Below are positions 41,303 to 48,930 of a stretch of DNA of 53,093 nt, one piece after another (the first letter of the stretch is position 1; every line of letters starts with the position of its first letter). Source of the stretch: a virus; IMG/VR virus record IMGVR_UViG_3300047444_000359, positions 1 through 53,093 of that record. One strand, 5' to 3'. The notes under the pieces are model-generated. The model was not told where the DNA came from. It was given only the letters and a program-made list of their open reading frames with translations, and searched no databases. The position numbers and the translations under genes were made by a program.

Positions 41303-41382
41303 TGTCGGTGTCCGGTTCCGCCTATCGCTAGGCAAATCAAGATGACTAAAACTATCGCTAGTAGAATCACGCTAATGTTCAT
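41299..41382 (-). CDS. 27-residue membrane peptide
   Basis: MNISVILLAIVLVILICLAI followed by a short polar end: one membrane helix. It is joined by ATGA overlaps to both neighbours, so a chance frame is unlikely. It sits between the NAD-salvage genes; function unknown. Confidence 0.65.
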   Translation of the reverse strand: MNISVILLAIVLVILICLAIGGTGHRQ

Positions 41383-41618
41383 GGAATGACTTCTTTGATA
41401 GTAGACTTGATCTCGACCGCAGTCTTTTGAAACATCGCAACCCGGACAAGCTGGTAGATTCCGACTTCCTTAGGATGCCGGGTTGTGTCCACAGCCTTAT
41501 CTAGATCATCGAAGGCCACACTCAAATCTTGTGTCACCCCGCTACCAAGATAGTTAGTATGCGTGCTGACATAGATTCTTTCTGGAAATCCGTTCATGCA
41601 TGTGTCATCGTAATTCAT
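41379..41618 (-). CDS. hypothetical protein in the NAD-salvage operon
   Basis: 79 residues, mixed alpha/beta: FPERIYVSTHTNYLGSGVTQ and KEVGIYQLVRVAMFQKTAVE. Coupled upstream (ATGA with NAMPT) and downstream (ATGA with the membrane peptide). No family recognised. Confidence 0.65.
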   Translation of the reverse strand: MNYDDTCMNGFPERIYVSTHTNYLGSGVTQDLSVAFDDLDKAVDTTRHPKEVGIYQLVRVAMFQKTAVEIKSTIKEVIP

Positions 41619-43126
41619 GACCGCACCCGCTTCCTGATATCATCGAATTTGTGATCCACTAACAGGTTACCGTTAGAGTATACCTTAACAAAGTCACAAT
41701 TGTCAAGGTCTTTCGGTGACTTCATGTCCTCGACATAATAGTCCCCGTAAATTTTGTAAGGCTCGACTGACCCTTGTTCGTAATTGTAGCTAGCGCCCAT
41801 CCCTACCTGTTTGCGGTAGACCGCCGGGATTCCTTTCAAACTCTTCTTAACCCCATCATCGGTCTTGGGGTCTTTGAAGATAGGAATAACTTCTGTACCA
41901 TTACGTACAGCGGTTGCCTTCATCGCGTGACCGTAGGTATCTCGGGTCACATACTCATATGTATAGCTTCCGATACCAAACACCATATTGTACGGACTAA
42001 GCTTCAGTTCATCGATAATGCGGGTCAGAATCTGGTCTGCACGTTCGATTGTGATTGCATCTCCGTAGATTGCACCAGCCTTGTTAATCTTTGACAGCGC
42101 TGGATTGCCGCCGATGTAGTTTGTCCCTAGGACGTTCTCCAGCAATCTGAGAGTGCCTTGATTCGCTGGCGAGCCTGCCGGGGCATCTTTATCTCCGCAG
42201 ATGATCTTGACAGGGTCCCCGGAGTCTGGCCGGATGACAATCTTGCCATCTCGGGCAAGAATCTTATCACGCAGTTGCGGGATATACTCGGTCAGTACCT
42301 TCCACAAATCCCAAGTGTCCGAAACAACAGAAACAATTCCGGTCGGGTAGACATCCTCAATCAATCGGCGGAAAGTCTCTAGTTCGCCTTCTTTACCGCC
42401 TGAGCACATAACCGAGTGCTCTGTAGCAGGGACCGATCCGCCGCAGCTGTAGTCTGCTCCGTAGTAGTCATGAGCGGCTAGGATGGCTGGGACTGAGTCT
42501 GTGCCATTGAAGCTGGTCAAGTGGCCCATGCCGGACAGTATGACATCATCTAGTCCTGACATACCGCGCATTGAGAAGTCATGACCCTGCCAGTCGATGA
42601 AACCAAGATCGGTTTCGCCGGAACGTAACGCATGCTTGACAAATAATTTCCGGTACTGTTGAGCAGTTGTAGCTGAAGTGCTAGGCTTCCACAGATACGC
42701 AGACATCACTGACTCAATGTAGTTCGGGAGCCAATAGCAATTGTCATCTGTGTTAGTAACAACCACTGAAGGCACTCGAATAGGAACAGTTACACCCTCA
42801 GGCAACGCATAGATGTCAAGCGGGAGATATCCTAGATCATGGAGATACTTGATGTGATCGGTCTTCGGGTTGTCAACTCCTAGGGTCTTCTTGATTACTT
42901 CGCGGTATTCGGATTCAATTAATTCCCACGGACTACCGAAGAAATTTTTATCGAACTCTTCGATCAGAATCTTTTTGATGAAGTACTGGAGACCGAAGAA
43001 TACCACACTGTTGCGTCCGGTCCGTGAACTTCGGGCGGTCCAGTTCGACCAGACCTGTTTGGTCCCCGGCGCATATTGCGACACATGGCCAACCTTATAG
43101 AAGTCGATGTAGAAAATGGGATTCAT
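41615..43126 (-). CDS. nadV: nicotinamide phosphoribosyltransferase (NAMPT/NadV)
   Basis: 503 residues, close to the usual length. It joins nicotinamide and PRPP to give NMN. Visible family segments: FYKVGHVSQYAPGTKQVWSN at the start, GFIDWQGHDFSMRGMSGLDD, SVPATEHSVM, VSVVSDTWDLWKVLTE, KIVIRPDSGDPVKIICG and FGIGSYTYEYVTRDT, covering the catalytic His and phosphate-binding residues. Coupled by ATGA on both sides. No NMN adenylyltransferase is seen in the window, so the last step to NAD may use host enzyme or a gene elsewhere. Confidence 0.95.
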   Translation of the reverse strand: MNPIFYIDFYKVGHVSQYAPGTKQVWSNWTARSSRTGRNSVVFFGLQYFIKKILIEEFDKNFFGSPWELIESEYREVIKKTLGVDNPKTDHIKYLHDLGYLPLDIYALPEGVTVPIRVPSVVVTNTDDNCYWLPNYIESVMSAYLWKPSTSATTAQQYRKLFVKHALRSGETDLGFIDWQGHDFSMRGMSGLDDVILSGMGHLTSFNGTDSVPAILAAHDYYGADYSCGGSVPATEHSVMCSGGKEGELETFRRLIEDVYPTGIVSVVSDTWDLWKVLTEYIPQLRDKILARDGKIVIRPDSGDPVKIICGDKDAPAGSPANQGTLRLLENVLGTNYIGGNPALSKINKAGAIYGDAITIERADQILTRIIDELKLSPYNMVFGIGSYTYEYVTRDTYGHAMKATAVRNGTEVIPIFKDPKTDDGVKKSLKGIPAVYRKQVGMGASYNYEQGSVEPYKIYGDYYVEDMKSPKDLDNCDFVKVYSNGNLLVDHKFDDIRKRVRS

Positions 43127-43365
43127 TTTTGCTCCTCAATACTGCGAACAACCGCAATCTCGTGCCCTTGAATAGCCGGACCACGGCGTTCGAATAGCCT
43201 GCGTTCGACATCATGGTCTAACCTTGCAGTGTGCAATTCTGCGTCGTGAACAGCCTTCTCGACAGGTCTTAATTCATCGAACAAATCCATCATCTTTTGA
43301 AAGTCCGGATTCGGTAGACTCATTTCCAGTAATACTTTTTGTAGTCTTGCTCTTGGACACGCCAT
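43123..43365 (-). CDS. small helical hypothetical protein
   Basis: 80 residues, charged coiled-coil-like (FDELRPVEKAVHDAELHTAR). ATG follows the upstream TAG directly; its TGA overlaps the NAMPT start. Unknown. Confidence 0.6.
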   Translation of the reverse strand: MACPRARLQKVLLEMSLPNPDFQKMMDLFDELRPVEKAVHDAELHTARLDHDVERRLFERRGPAIQGHEIAVVRSIEEQK

Positions 43366-43548
43366 CTAGTCCTCCAATAACTTTTTCATTTCTTGACGTA
43401 ATTGTTTCTTACCTTGCTCTATTGCGCCGAATATCAACTTACCCATAAAATAATCGATGACTCGTTCTTGCGGACCTGTATTGTCGGTGTACTGAACTAC
43501 GTACTTGTTGTCATCTCGACCAATCAGTTTAATGTTGTGTGGTAGCAT
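43366..43548 (-). CDS. small hypothetical protein
   Basis: 60 residues: beta-rich start (IKLIGRDDNKYVVQYTDNTG) and a basic helix at the end (QGKKQLRQEMKKLLED). It starts inside the 3' end of the membrane protein gene at 43529. Unknown. Confidence 0.6.
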   Translation of the reverse strand: MLPHNIKLIGRDDNKYVVQYTDNTGPQERVIDYFMGKLIFGAIEQGKKQLRQEMKKLLED

Positions 43549-43675
43549 CGATGACCGCCTTTATGTTAGTTGGCGGGTTCGGCCTATGGGAATCACGATA
43601 GACATACTCTGCGCACAGCAGCATGAACATGATCGCAATAAAGCCGAACCCGATTACTATACGCTTAGAGAGCAC
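43529..43675 (-). CDS. small membrane protein, GTG start
   Basis: 48 residues with one membrane span (VIGFGFIAIMFMLLCAEYVY) and a polar tail. The GTG start overlaps the end of the upstream SWIM-like gene by 11 bases. An internal ATG at 43630 is the alternative. Unknown function. Confidence 0.5.
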   Translation of the reverse strand: MLSKRIVIGFGFIAIMFMLLCAEYVYRDSHRPNPPTNIKAVIDATTQH

Positions 43676-44114
43676 GGACACAACGGAATCCGGTGTCGCT
43701 GAAGTTGCGCAAATCTTTTTCAGCCGCAGCCTTTGTCGAGTATTCTTTCGGAAGATCGATTGAACGGTACCCTCCGTGTGTAGTGAATATCCCGTACCTC
43801 TTTTTCACTGGTTGTGCTAATGCCGTAGTCCCGCACGGCTTCTCTTTTCGGGGGACCGCCGTACCCACGCGGAATGTAAACTTGTGTTTGATATCCGCGA
43901 TGTGGGCAAGAACCTGCCTGCCGTGAGTGCAGTGTGAAAAACCACCGGTCCCATATAGCGGTAACCTGCGGGTCATGAAATCTTTACAGTCACAGAACAG
44001 AGTAGCGCCGTTCATGACTACGATGTGTTCGTCCCCGCCGGACTTCGACGGAACATAGTACACAATTGAGTGCTCGTAAAGCTTTGTCTTTGCAGTCCTG
44101 ATATTTGTTTTCAT
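43665..44114 (-). CDS. SWIM-type zinc-finger protein
   Basis: 149 residues. LFCDCKDFMTRRLPLYGTGG followed by CTHG gives the C-x-C...C-x-H arrangement of SWIM zinc fingers, used in DNA, RNA or protein binding. The remainder includes a basic region and YGIFTTHGGYRSIDL. ATG 44114 is preferred over 44144 because TAGGAGACCAT precedes it. Target unknown. Confidence 0.65.
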   Translation of the reverse strand: MKTNIRTAKTKLYEHSIVYYVPSKSGGDEHIVVMNGATLFCDCKDFMTRRLPLYGTGGFSHCTHGRQVLAHIADIKHKFTFRVGTAVPRKEKPCGTTALAQPVKKRYGIFTTHGGYRSIDLPKEYSTKAAAEKDLRNFSDTGFRCVRAL

Positions 44115-44122
44115 ATGGTCTC

Positions 44123-44386
44123 CTATAGGATTTTCTGATACCACTTCTTTGGGGCCGGTTGATCTGTGCCATGAATCATGAGTTTTAACAGACTGAATAC
44201 TCCGACCAGACTTTCACCGGTCGCTCTGATGATAAGCTGGTTATCTTTGATATCGGCCATATCTGCTACCGGAATCCGGTCCGGCGGAGTTAACTTCATT
44301 GTAAAGTTTCCGCCCTTAGTTAACTGGACAACTTCGATTACAGTACCACAGTTCAGCATCGCCTTAACCGAATAGTTTGGAGTCAT
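44123..44386 (-). CDS. small hypothetical protein
   Basis: 87 residues, beta-rich: SVKAMLNCGTVIEVVQLTKG, FTMKLTPPDRIPVADMADIK and QLIIRATGESLVGVFSLLK. ATGA overlap with the upstream gene. Unknown. Confidence 0.6.
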   Translation of the reverse strand: MTPNYSVKAMLNCGTVIEVVQLTKGGNFTMKLTPPDRIPVADMADIKDNQLIIRATGESLVGVFSLLKLMIHGTDQPAPKKWYQKIL

Positions 44387-44610
44387 ATCCTGTACCTCAC
44401 TTCAAATGATTTTGCCAGCGCTCTAAACATCCGTGCTCTGGACTTGTGCCCGCCAGCTTCGCACTGCGAGCCGATCAGCCTTAAGCGGGCGATGAACTCG
44501 TCCAGCATCTGGTCGATTATCTTAGCCTGCTCAGCGACCGATCCATTAGTGACATGACCGTCGTACTTGACCGCCGCTTGTGCAAATTTTTCCTTCCATT
44601 CATTGTTCAT
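44383..44610 (-). CDS. small helical hypothetical protein
   Basis: 75 residues, helical, with CEAGGHKSRARMFRALAKSF near the end. Start 44610 is chosen because the ATG overlaps the TGA of the membrane protein gene upstream; the longer frame to 44670 lies within that gene. Unknown. Confidence 0.6.
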   Translation of the reverse strand: MNNEWKEKFAQAAVKYDGHVTNGSVAEQAKIIDQMLDEFIARLRLIGSQCEAGGHKSRARMFRALAKSFEVRYRI

Positions 44611-44759
44611 ATTTTTGAGAATGAAACCAGCCCCATTATCACTCCTAAATACCACCCAATTGCTAGCCATACAGTGTTCGAATCATTATCTACATACCCA
44701 ATGTAGGCTAGAAAACCGGCTACACACAACAAACACATCATTGCGAGAAATGTTCTCAT
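44607..44759 (-). CDS. small membrane protein
   Basis: 50 residues with two membrane spans, about 3-21 (TFLAMMCLLCVAGFLAYIGY) and 29-47 (TVWLAIGWYLGVIMGLVSFS). AAGGAATCGCAA precedes the ATG, and a promoter lies upstream. It is the first gene after that promoter. Unknown function. Confidence 0.65.
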   Translation of the reverse strand: MRTFLAMMCLLCVAGFLAYIGYVDNDSNTVWLAIGWYLGVIMGLVSFSKI

Positions 44760-44796
44760 TTGCGATTCCTTAAAGGCTAACAAATTTCATGTATGT

Positions 44797-44825
44797 ATCC
44801 TACCACCAAGATTTCAGATTGTCAA
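44797..44825 (-). promoter_or_regulatory. sigma70-type promoter
   Basis: On the - strand TTGACA (44820-44825) and TAGGAT (44797-44802) are 17 bases apart, in the gap between two gene blocks. Downstream, a six-codon frame MKFVSL ends at the ribosome site of the first gene. Confidence 0.7.
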
Positions 44826-45007
44826 GCGTTTTCTTTATACTGAAAGTATGTCCGGTGAACCGATTGGACATGGCGCATCCTGTAGCTTGTCCAGCCGCCA
44901 AGTGTAGGTCCGATTTTCGGCCTGCGGAATACAAACCCGTACTTAAGGTAGTATTCGTAGTCTTGTCGGAACTTCCGGACAAAACCTAAATACAATGTGT
45001 ATCTCAC
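44822..45007 (-). CDS. small hypothetical protein, GTG start
   Basis: 61 residues, aromatic and Arg-rich: RYTLYLGFVRKFRQDYEYYL and RRPKIGPTLGGWTSYRMRHV. The GTG overlaps the upstream TGA (GTGA), with GGAG seven bases before. Unknown. Confidence 0.55.
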   Translation of the reverse strand: MRYTLYLGFVRKFRQDYEYYLKYGFVFRRPKIGPTLGGWTSYRMRHVQSVHRTYFQYKENA

Positions 45008-45378
45008 AGAGTCCACTCCGCATAGATCATAGCTTCGCCCTTGACATTCTTGGGCGGGATAACTCCGACCCCAACCCTGACACGGTACACTTCACCGGCG
45101 TGGTGGTTCATTACAAGAATCTTCATTCGTGCAACCGCTATCTGTGTCAGCTTTTCGCAGCTAACAGCCTCGTATGGTCCCGGAAACATCAACTCCTGCA
45201 TTGTCCGATTCACGTCTAACTGATCGACAACAAAGCCGTGTTCGTCCAGATTGTCATCGGTCTCGATCTCACACTCGTATCTGTACTCTTGAATCGGCTG
45301 ACGGTCTGTGCCGCACCGGTTGTCGAAGTTAGACCAGTGGCATTTAAATGTACCGGATCGTTTTAGGGTTATTCGCAT
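45004..45378 (-). CDS. hypothetical protein, possibly pterin-synthase-like fold
   Basis: 124 residues. YRYECEIETDDNLDEHGFVV is followed by VDQLDVNRTMQEL, and SCEKLTQIAVARMKILV by a final beta pair. The order resembles the 6-pyruvoyl-tetrahydropterin-synthase/QueD-like fold, but the zinc histidines are not convincing. Function uncertain. Confidence 0.55.
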   Translation of the reverse strand: MRITLKRSGTFKCHWSNFDNRCGTDRQPIQEYRYECEIETDDNLDEHGFVVDQLDVNRTMQELMFPGPYEAVSCEKLTQIAVARMKILVMNHHAGEVYRVRVGVGVIPPKNVKGEAMIYAEWTL

Positions 45379-45604
45379 TGTATACCATTCCTCCTAATTC
45401 TAAACAGCCTTGGCACTGATGATCGAATTTGCCGCCATGCGCTGATTCCTTATGGTGGTTAAACTTTTGTTCCGGGGTAGCGAGAGTTCTCCACGGATGA
45501 TGCCCCAATATAGGCATATCACGAACAATCGGTATAATCCTGAATATTTTCACGACCTGTCCATTAGGTAGACCTTCTGGTTCTTCATCTGTACGAGCCC
45601 GCAT
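45344..45604 (-). CDS. small hypothetical protein
   Basis: 86 residues: KIFRIIPIVRDMPILGHHPW, HHKESAHGGKFDHQCQGCLE and a short end. The His/Cys segment could bind metal. It overlaps genes on both sides in different frames. ATG 45604 is used; TTG 45613 is possible. Confidence 0.5.
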   Translation of the reverse strand: MRARTDEEPEGLPNGQVVKIFRIIPIVRDMPILGHHPWRTLATPEQKFNHHKESAHGGKFDHQCQGCLELGGMVYNANNPKTIRYI

Positions 45605-45750
45605 ATTGTGCATACCCTGCGCTGATTTTCAAACACGCCTAAAATTGTTCTTTCTCCCGGTCTGGTTATTTCGCCCTTGTGGGCGGTCTCCCAATTACCC
45701 CAGCTGTGAAACAGGAAGTGCATCTTTACTAACTTGATTAGAAATTTCAT
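45550..45750 (-). CDS. small hypothetical protein with Cys pair
   Basis: 66 residues: MHFLFHSWGNWETAHKGEIT and RRVCTICGLVQMKNQKVYL. A similar short layout is common in phage small proteins. ATGA overlap with the BCS1-like gene. Unknown. Confidence 0.6.
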   Translation of the reverse strand: MKFLIKLVKMHFLFHSWGNWETAHKGEITRPGERTILGVFENQRRVCTICGLVQMKNQKVYLMDRS

Positions 45751-46952
45751 ATTTGCTCCATTCTGCGCTCCATTAGCGCTTGCTGCAATTCAGCCATAGA
45801 CATTTGCTTCTCCAAATACTCGTCTGGACACTGTTGGCCGGGAAAAAACCGGTCGTATAGCTGCTGCTTTTGTCCGGTAGTAGCATACGTGATATGAAAC
45901 TGCATGTCAACTCGGCCCGGACGAACCAGCGCAGGGTCCAACTTTTCCTTGTGATTCGTGGTCAAGACAAACACAGCGCCAGACGGACTGAGCACACCGT
46001 CAATCACATTCAGCAGTCCTGATAAAGTAACTCCTCTTAGCTTAGGGTTAGAGTCCACGTCTTTAGAGTCCCGATCTTTACTAGCGTTGACTGTATCGAT
46101 ATCCTCCATAACAAGAAAAGAATTTTCTGCAACTGTGCTGATAGCCTCGCGCAAGGTAGCGTCTGTCATATCAGATAGCTTAATGACATAGACATTTGAC
46201 TTAAAGTGACTAGACAACCCTGTCACCAAACTTGTCTTGCCGGTACCCGGAGGCCCATGAAACAAGTATCCCTTGCGATACGGGATGCCCATGTCTCCGT
46301 ACCACTTTCGGTTTGTGCGGAAGTGCTCAATATCCTTAACAAGTTTTTGCTTATCAGAGTACGGTAAAATAACCGAGTCGAGTGTTCTAGGAACATAACC
46401 ATGCACCATCGACCACTCACCGTATGAGCCCCACGCATGTAGCTCCGGTTTCTTCTCTTCTTCTTTGACAAACTCATTCCTAATATCCAACATCAAACTG
46501 CGAAACAAATTCTGCTTGCGTCCGATGGTGGTCATGGTCAGAGACTCGGACCGCCTGCCCATCCAATTTTCTTTCGCGGCTTTTTCTTCAGTCCTAGAGA
46601 TACGAATAATTATCGGTCTCCATTTGTACCATATCCAATGCTTTCCCGGTGCCGGGATTAGCGCGTAGGTCTCCGGACCGCGATTCATGACATCAAGATG
46701 GCGGGTCCGCTTAGTTGAGTTGCGGGTCTCCAACCATACCTTGGTCCAGTAGTATGCTCTCTGGTCATCTGTGACCGCAATAGACACTGTAGTCTGGTGG
46801 ACAATCCATGCCCAAATTTTGATCGGAATCTTCCGTAGACTCGCTCCGATTGCTCCGATGGCCATGAGCAACATGCCGCCGGACGCAAACTGGTTCGGGT
46901 TGTGGAGAAAAGTATTTATCGTGGTTTGAATAAGTTGTCTGATAGTGTCCAT
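45747..46952 (-). CDS. BCS1-like AAA+ ATPase
   Basis: 401 residues. Residues 25-55 form a membrane-helix region. Residues 55-190 match the BCS1 N-terminal domain (WTKVWLETRNSTKRTRHLDV, ESLTMTTIGR). The AAA module has GIPYRKGYLFHGPPGTGKTS (Walker A), SFLVMEDIDTVNAS (Walker B), VFVLTTNHKEKLDPALVRPG and RVDMQFHI (sensor 1, Arg finger). BCS1 proteins translocate or remodel folded proteins at membranes; the phage role is unknown. Start 46952 overlaps the upstream TAA. Confidence 0.88.
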   Translation of the reverse strand: MDTIRQLIQTTINTFLHNPNQFASGGMLLMAIGAIGASLRKIPIKIWAWIVHQTTVSIAVTDDQRAYYWTKVWLETRNSTKRTRHLDVMNRGPETYALIPAPGKHWIWYKWRPIIIRISRTEEKAAKENWMGRRSESLTMTTIGRKQNLFRSLMLDIRNEFVKEEEKKPELHAWGSYGEWSMVHGYVPRTLDSVILPYSDKQKLVKDIEHFRTNRKWYGDMGIPYRKGYLFHGPPGTGKTSLVTGLSSHFKSNVYVIKLSDMTDATLREAISTVAENSFLVMEDIDTVNASKDRDSKDVDSNPKLRGVTLSGLLNVIDGVLSPSGAVFVLTTNHKEKLDPALVRPGRVDMQFHITYATTGQKQQLYDRFFPGQQCPDEYLEKQMSMAELQQALMERRMEQI

Positions 46953-47395
46953 TATAGCCACTCAGGTACTACACATGTTCTTCGAAAGAACCATCGGTCC
47001 GGGGACTGTTTGTCCGGGGTCCTGTGCTCGACCACAGTATTCCTTAAGGCCACAATATCTCCCGGCGCTGTTTGAATCTCAGTTCCGTCTGGTAGTTTAA
47101 TTTCGGTTCCCTCGCGGTTAGACCACACAACCATCGCTGTGTCTCCGGTACCGTCACGGTGCCAACGGTGTGAAGTTCCGTGTTCTCTTACCACTACGTG
47201 ATTATCAGGCGATCTCACTTCTGCCGCCTCGTCATAAATAGACCATGAAGAACTCGGCCATGCGCCGTAGTCCGGCATTCTTTTCATACCGAGACTATTT
47301 GTGAGCTCTAAAAGTTTTTCCCCAATTACCGCAGGGTCATATGTTTCTGGCATGTAATTTCCGATAATCATGACTCCCGGAGCTATCTGTTTCAT
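46952..47395 (-). CDS. putative 2OG-Fe(II) oxygenase-like protein
   Basis: 147 residues. HRWHRDGTGD supplies an HxD pair, and LRNTVVEHRTP supplies the distal His about 50 residues later, followed by Arg residues. This is the facial-triad layout of Fe(II)/2-oxoglutarate oxygenases. ATG 47395 is chosen with AAAGGA upstream and ATGA overlap with the HNH gene. Substrate unknown. Confidence 0.6.
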   Translation of the reverse strand: MKQIAPGVMIIGNYMPETYDPAVIGEKLLELTNSLGMKRMPDYGAWPSSSWSIYDEAAEVRSPDNHVVVREHGTSHRWHRDGTGDTAMVVWSNREGTEIKLPDGTEIQTAPGDIVALRNTVVEHRTPDKQSPDRWFFRRTCVVPEWL

Positions 47396-47733
47396 AGTAG
47401 GTGTCCTTTCCTGACACAAAATATTAGCACAGCGGCAACACAAAAGTCAACAACTAATTTCCATAAACTAGTATCTCCGGCAAATATTTTCCCCGGACTC
47501 ACGAGCAGTTTGTTTTTCCGGTACGCGTGGACTGCCCTAAATTCATCAAATGTCAGACAACCTTTCTCCATATTGCAACGATTGCAGCATCGAACAGTGT
47601 GACCGTGTAACTTCTTAACTCCGCCGCGCATGATCGGAGTTAGGTGGTCTCTGGTTTCATAGTTGGCCGGGAGCGGCTTCTTCTTGCCGCCCCTAGCGGT
47701 TGTCATCTGGATTCCACAGTAGTAGCAGTTCAC
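47392..47733 (-). CDS. HNH endonuclease-like protein
   Basis: 113 residues. CYYCG and CCNRCNMEKG provide the zinc-binding cysteines, and ETRDHLTPIMRGG the HNH catalytic His. The C-terminus carries a hydrophobic segment (WKLVVDFCVAAVLIFCV), unusual for this family and suggesting membrane contact. Coupled to both neighbours. Confidence 0.8.
   Translation of the reverse strand: MNCYYCGIQMTTARGGKKKPLPANYETRDHLTPIMRGGVKKLHGHTVRCCNRCNMEKGCLTFDEFRAVHAYRKNKLLVSPGKIFAGDTSLWKLVVDFCVAAVLIFCVRKGHLL
47421..47450 (-). promoter_or_regulatory. extended -10 promoter inside the HNH gene
   Basis: TTGACT (47445-47450), an 18-base spacer ending TGC, and TAATAT (47421-47426) give a promoter with extended -10. 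The transcript would begin with GTGTC-AGGAAAG-GACAC, a hairpin holding the ribosome site of the oxygenase-like gene. Confidence 0.5.
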
Positions 47734-48659
47734 AGTTTGAATCCTAGTCCGGCCTTCTCAACCCATTCCTTGCGGGACTGGATTGCACCTTGAACCTGAG
47801 TGTATTGTTCGGTCACATTGCCCGCCGCGTGTCCGGCCCAGAACTTGACTAGCGGGTCAGGAACTCCGGCTAGACGAAGATGGGTGATACGGAATCGCCG
47901 GAGAGTATGGAAGCCGCCGACAATGCCGTCCTTTTCGAGCGAGTCCCGGTAGCAGTTCTCGCAATCTGAAAATATTAGCTCCCCGCAACCGAGAGGCTGT
48001 GCGCCGTCTTTCGTGATGTTAATGAACGCATTGAGCGCACTGTTCAAATCGGCTGACAAATCCACTTCCCGAACTCCAGCCTCAGTTTTGACCGGGGCTA
48101 GTCCGTTCCGGGTCATCTGCTGCCTGATTACCAGCTTAGACTCGGTAGGAAGATAGCTAGAACTAACACTGTCGTCAACCCGAGCTACGATCAAAGCCCT
48201 TGCCTCATTGATACGGAGCCCTGTGCCAGCCAACAGAGCGTACAATGCCTTCCGCTCCGGGGTAGCCTTGGATAATGCGTCCTGTAGGCTCTGGACGCTT
48301 ACAACAGCCTTATTATCGTTGCTGACAGACGGAGCATCGATAACTTCAGTGTTCCACTCGTACGGGAACAACTGGTCCCCATTTGGGGTTAATGCACTCT
48401 TTCGTATCTTCTTGATAACAACCACGTTAAGGGCGATTGTACGGGCCGAATAGCCCTGATCGGATAGTTTCTGGACAACCTCACTAACTACTTTGTTTCC
48501 AACATCTTGGAGATAAAGGTTGCCAATCAGTTTCTTAAGGTTGACAATAGTGGTGTTGTAGGTTCGCACCGACGCTGGACGGATGGGATTGCGCTTCCGG
48601 GACTGGCTGTCGGCCAAGAACTTGTCGGCCTGTTGGCTGAATGTGATCTTGGATTTCAT
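47730..48659 (-). CDS. int: tyrosine recombinase/integrase
   Basis: 309 residues. N-terminal SAM-like DNA-binding domain (residues 5-90), then the catalytic domain: TGLRINEARAL with the first Arg, a Lys in the beta-hairpin, HTLRRFRITHL with His-x-x-Arg, WAGHAAGNVTEQYT with the second His and the Tyr nucleophile. All key residues are present, so it is probably active in integration, resolution or inversion. It lies in the middle of the early operon, not at a module edge. Coupled by ATGA to the upstream gene. Confidence 0.92.
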   Translation of the reverse strand: MKSKITFSQQADKFLADSQSRKRNPIRPASVRTYNTTIVNLKKLIGNLYLQDVGNKVVSEVVQKLSDQGYSARTIALNVVVIKKIRKSALTPNGDQLFPYEWNTEVIDAPSVSNDNKAVVSVQSLQDALSKATPERKALYALLAGTGLRINEARALIVARVDDSVSSSYLPTESKLVIRQQMTRNGLAPVKTEAGVREVDLSADLNSALNAFINITKDGAQPLGCGELIFSDCENCYRDSLEKDGIVGGFHTLRRFRITHLRLAGVPDPLVKFWAGHAAGNVTEQYTQVQGAIQSRKEWVEKAGLGFKL

Positions 48660-48856
48660 TGTTTCACCACATGAACTTCAATCTTCATTCCAGATGTGCG
48701 GACATCGTTGCGCTGTTTCCTGTCTAACGTAGACCAAAAATCTCCGACAGCGTGAGACACAGCTGCTCGAATCGTACTCGCTGTGCGGGTCACTGAGCGT
48801 CCCGTGCCGGGGCCTTGCTTACGATCTGTGAAAGACAATCGAATGTTGTAAATCAT
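48656..48856 (-). CDS. small hypothetical protein upstream of the recombinase
   Basis: 66 residues, basic: RLSFTDRKQGPGTGRSVTRT and LDRKQRNDVRTSGMKIEVHV. GGAGG lies five bases before ATG 48856 (another ATG directly precedes it). It is the first gene of a transcript from the strong promoter at 48902-48930. It could help the recombinase, but this is only positional. Confidence 0.65.
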   Translation of the reverse strand: MIYNIRLSFTDRKQGPGTGRSVTRTASTIRAAVSHAVGDFWSTLDRKQRNDVRTSGMKIEVHVVKQ

Positions 48857-48867
48857 CATATCCTCCA

Positions 48868-48892
48868 GAGGTACAATTAGTACTTATACCTC
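48868..48892 (-). promoter_or_regulatory. inverted repeat between promoter and ribosome site
   Basis: GAGGTA and TACCTC are separated by 13 bases including AGTACT. It lies downstream of the -10 box and directly before the ribosome site, so it may be a repressor operator or a 5' hairpin. Confidence 0.5.
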
Positions 48893-48901
48893 AACAAGGC
48901 T

Positions 48902-48930
48902 ATAGTAGCATATTAAACCTCAGATGTCAA
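48902..48930 (-). promoter_or_regulatory. strong sigma70 promoter for the recombinase block
   Basis: TTGACA (48925-48930), 17 bases, TACTAT (48902-48907) on the - strand. This is the best promoter in the window, in a low-GC stretch. Confidence 0.85.

Noticed and set aside
44611-44670. N-terminal extension of the 44383 gene
   Set aside because: It lies inside the membrane protein gene 44607-44759, and the ATG at 44610 is coupled by ATGA.
44800-44982. 60-residue leftward frame
   Set aside because: The overlapping frame 44822-45007 has a GTGA junction and ribosome site; this one runs into the promoter.
47730-48659. attP site next to the recombinase
   Set aside because: Without the host sequence no core site can be recognised; the inverted repeat at 48868-48892 is better explained as regulatory.
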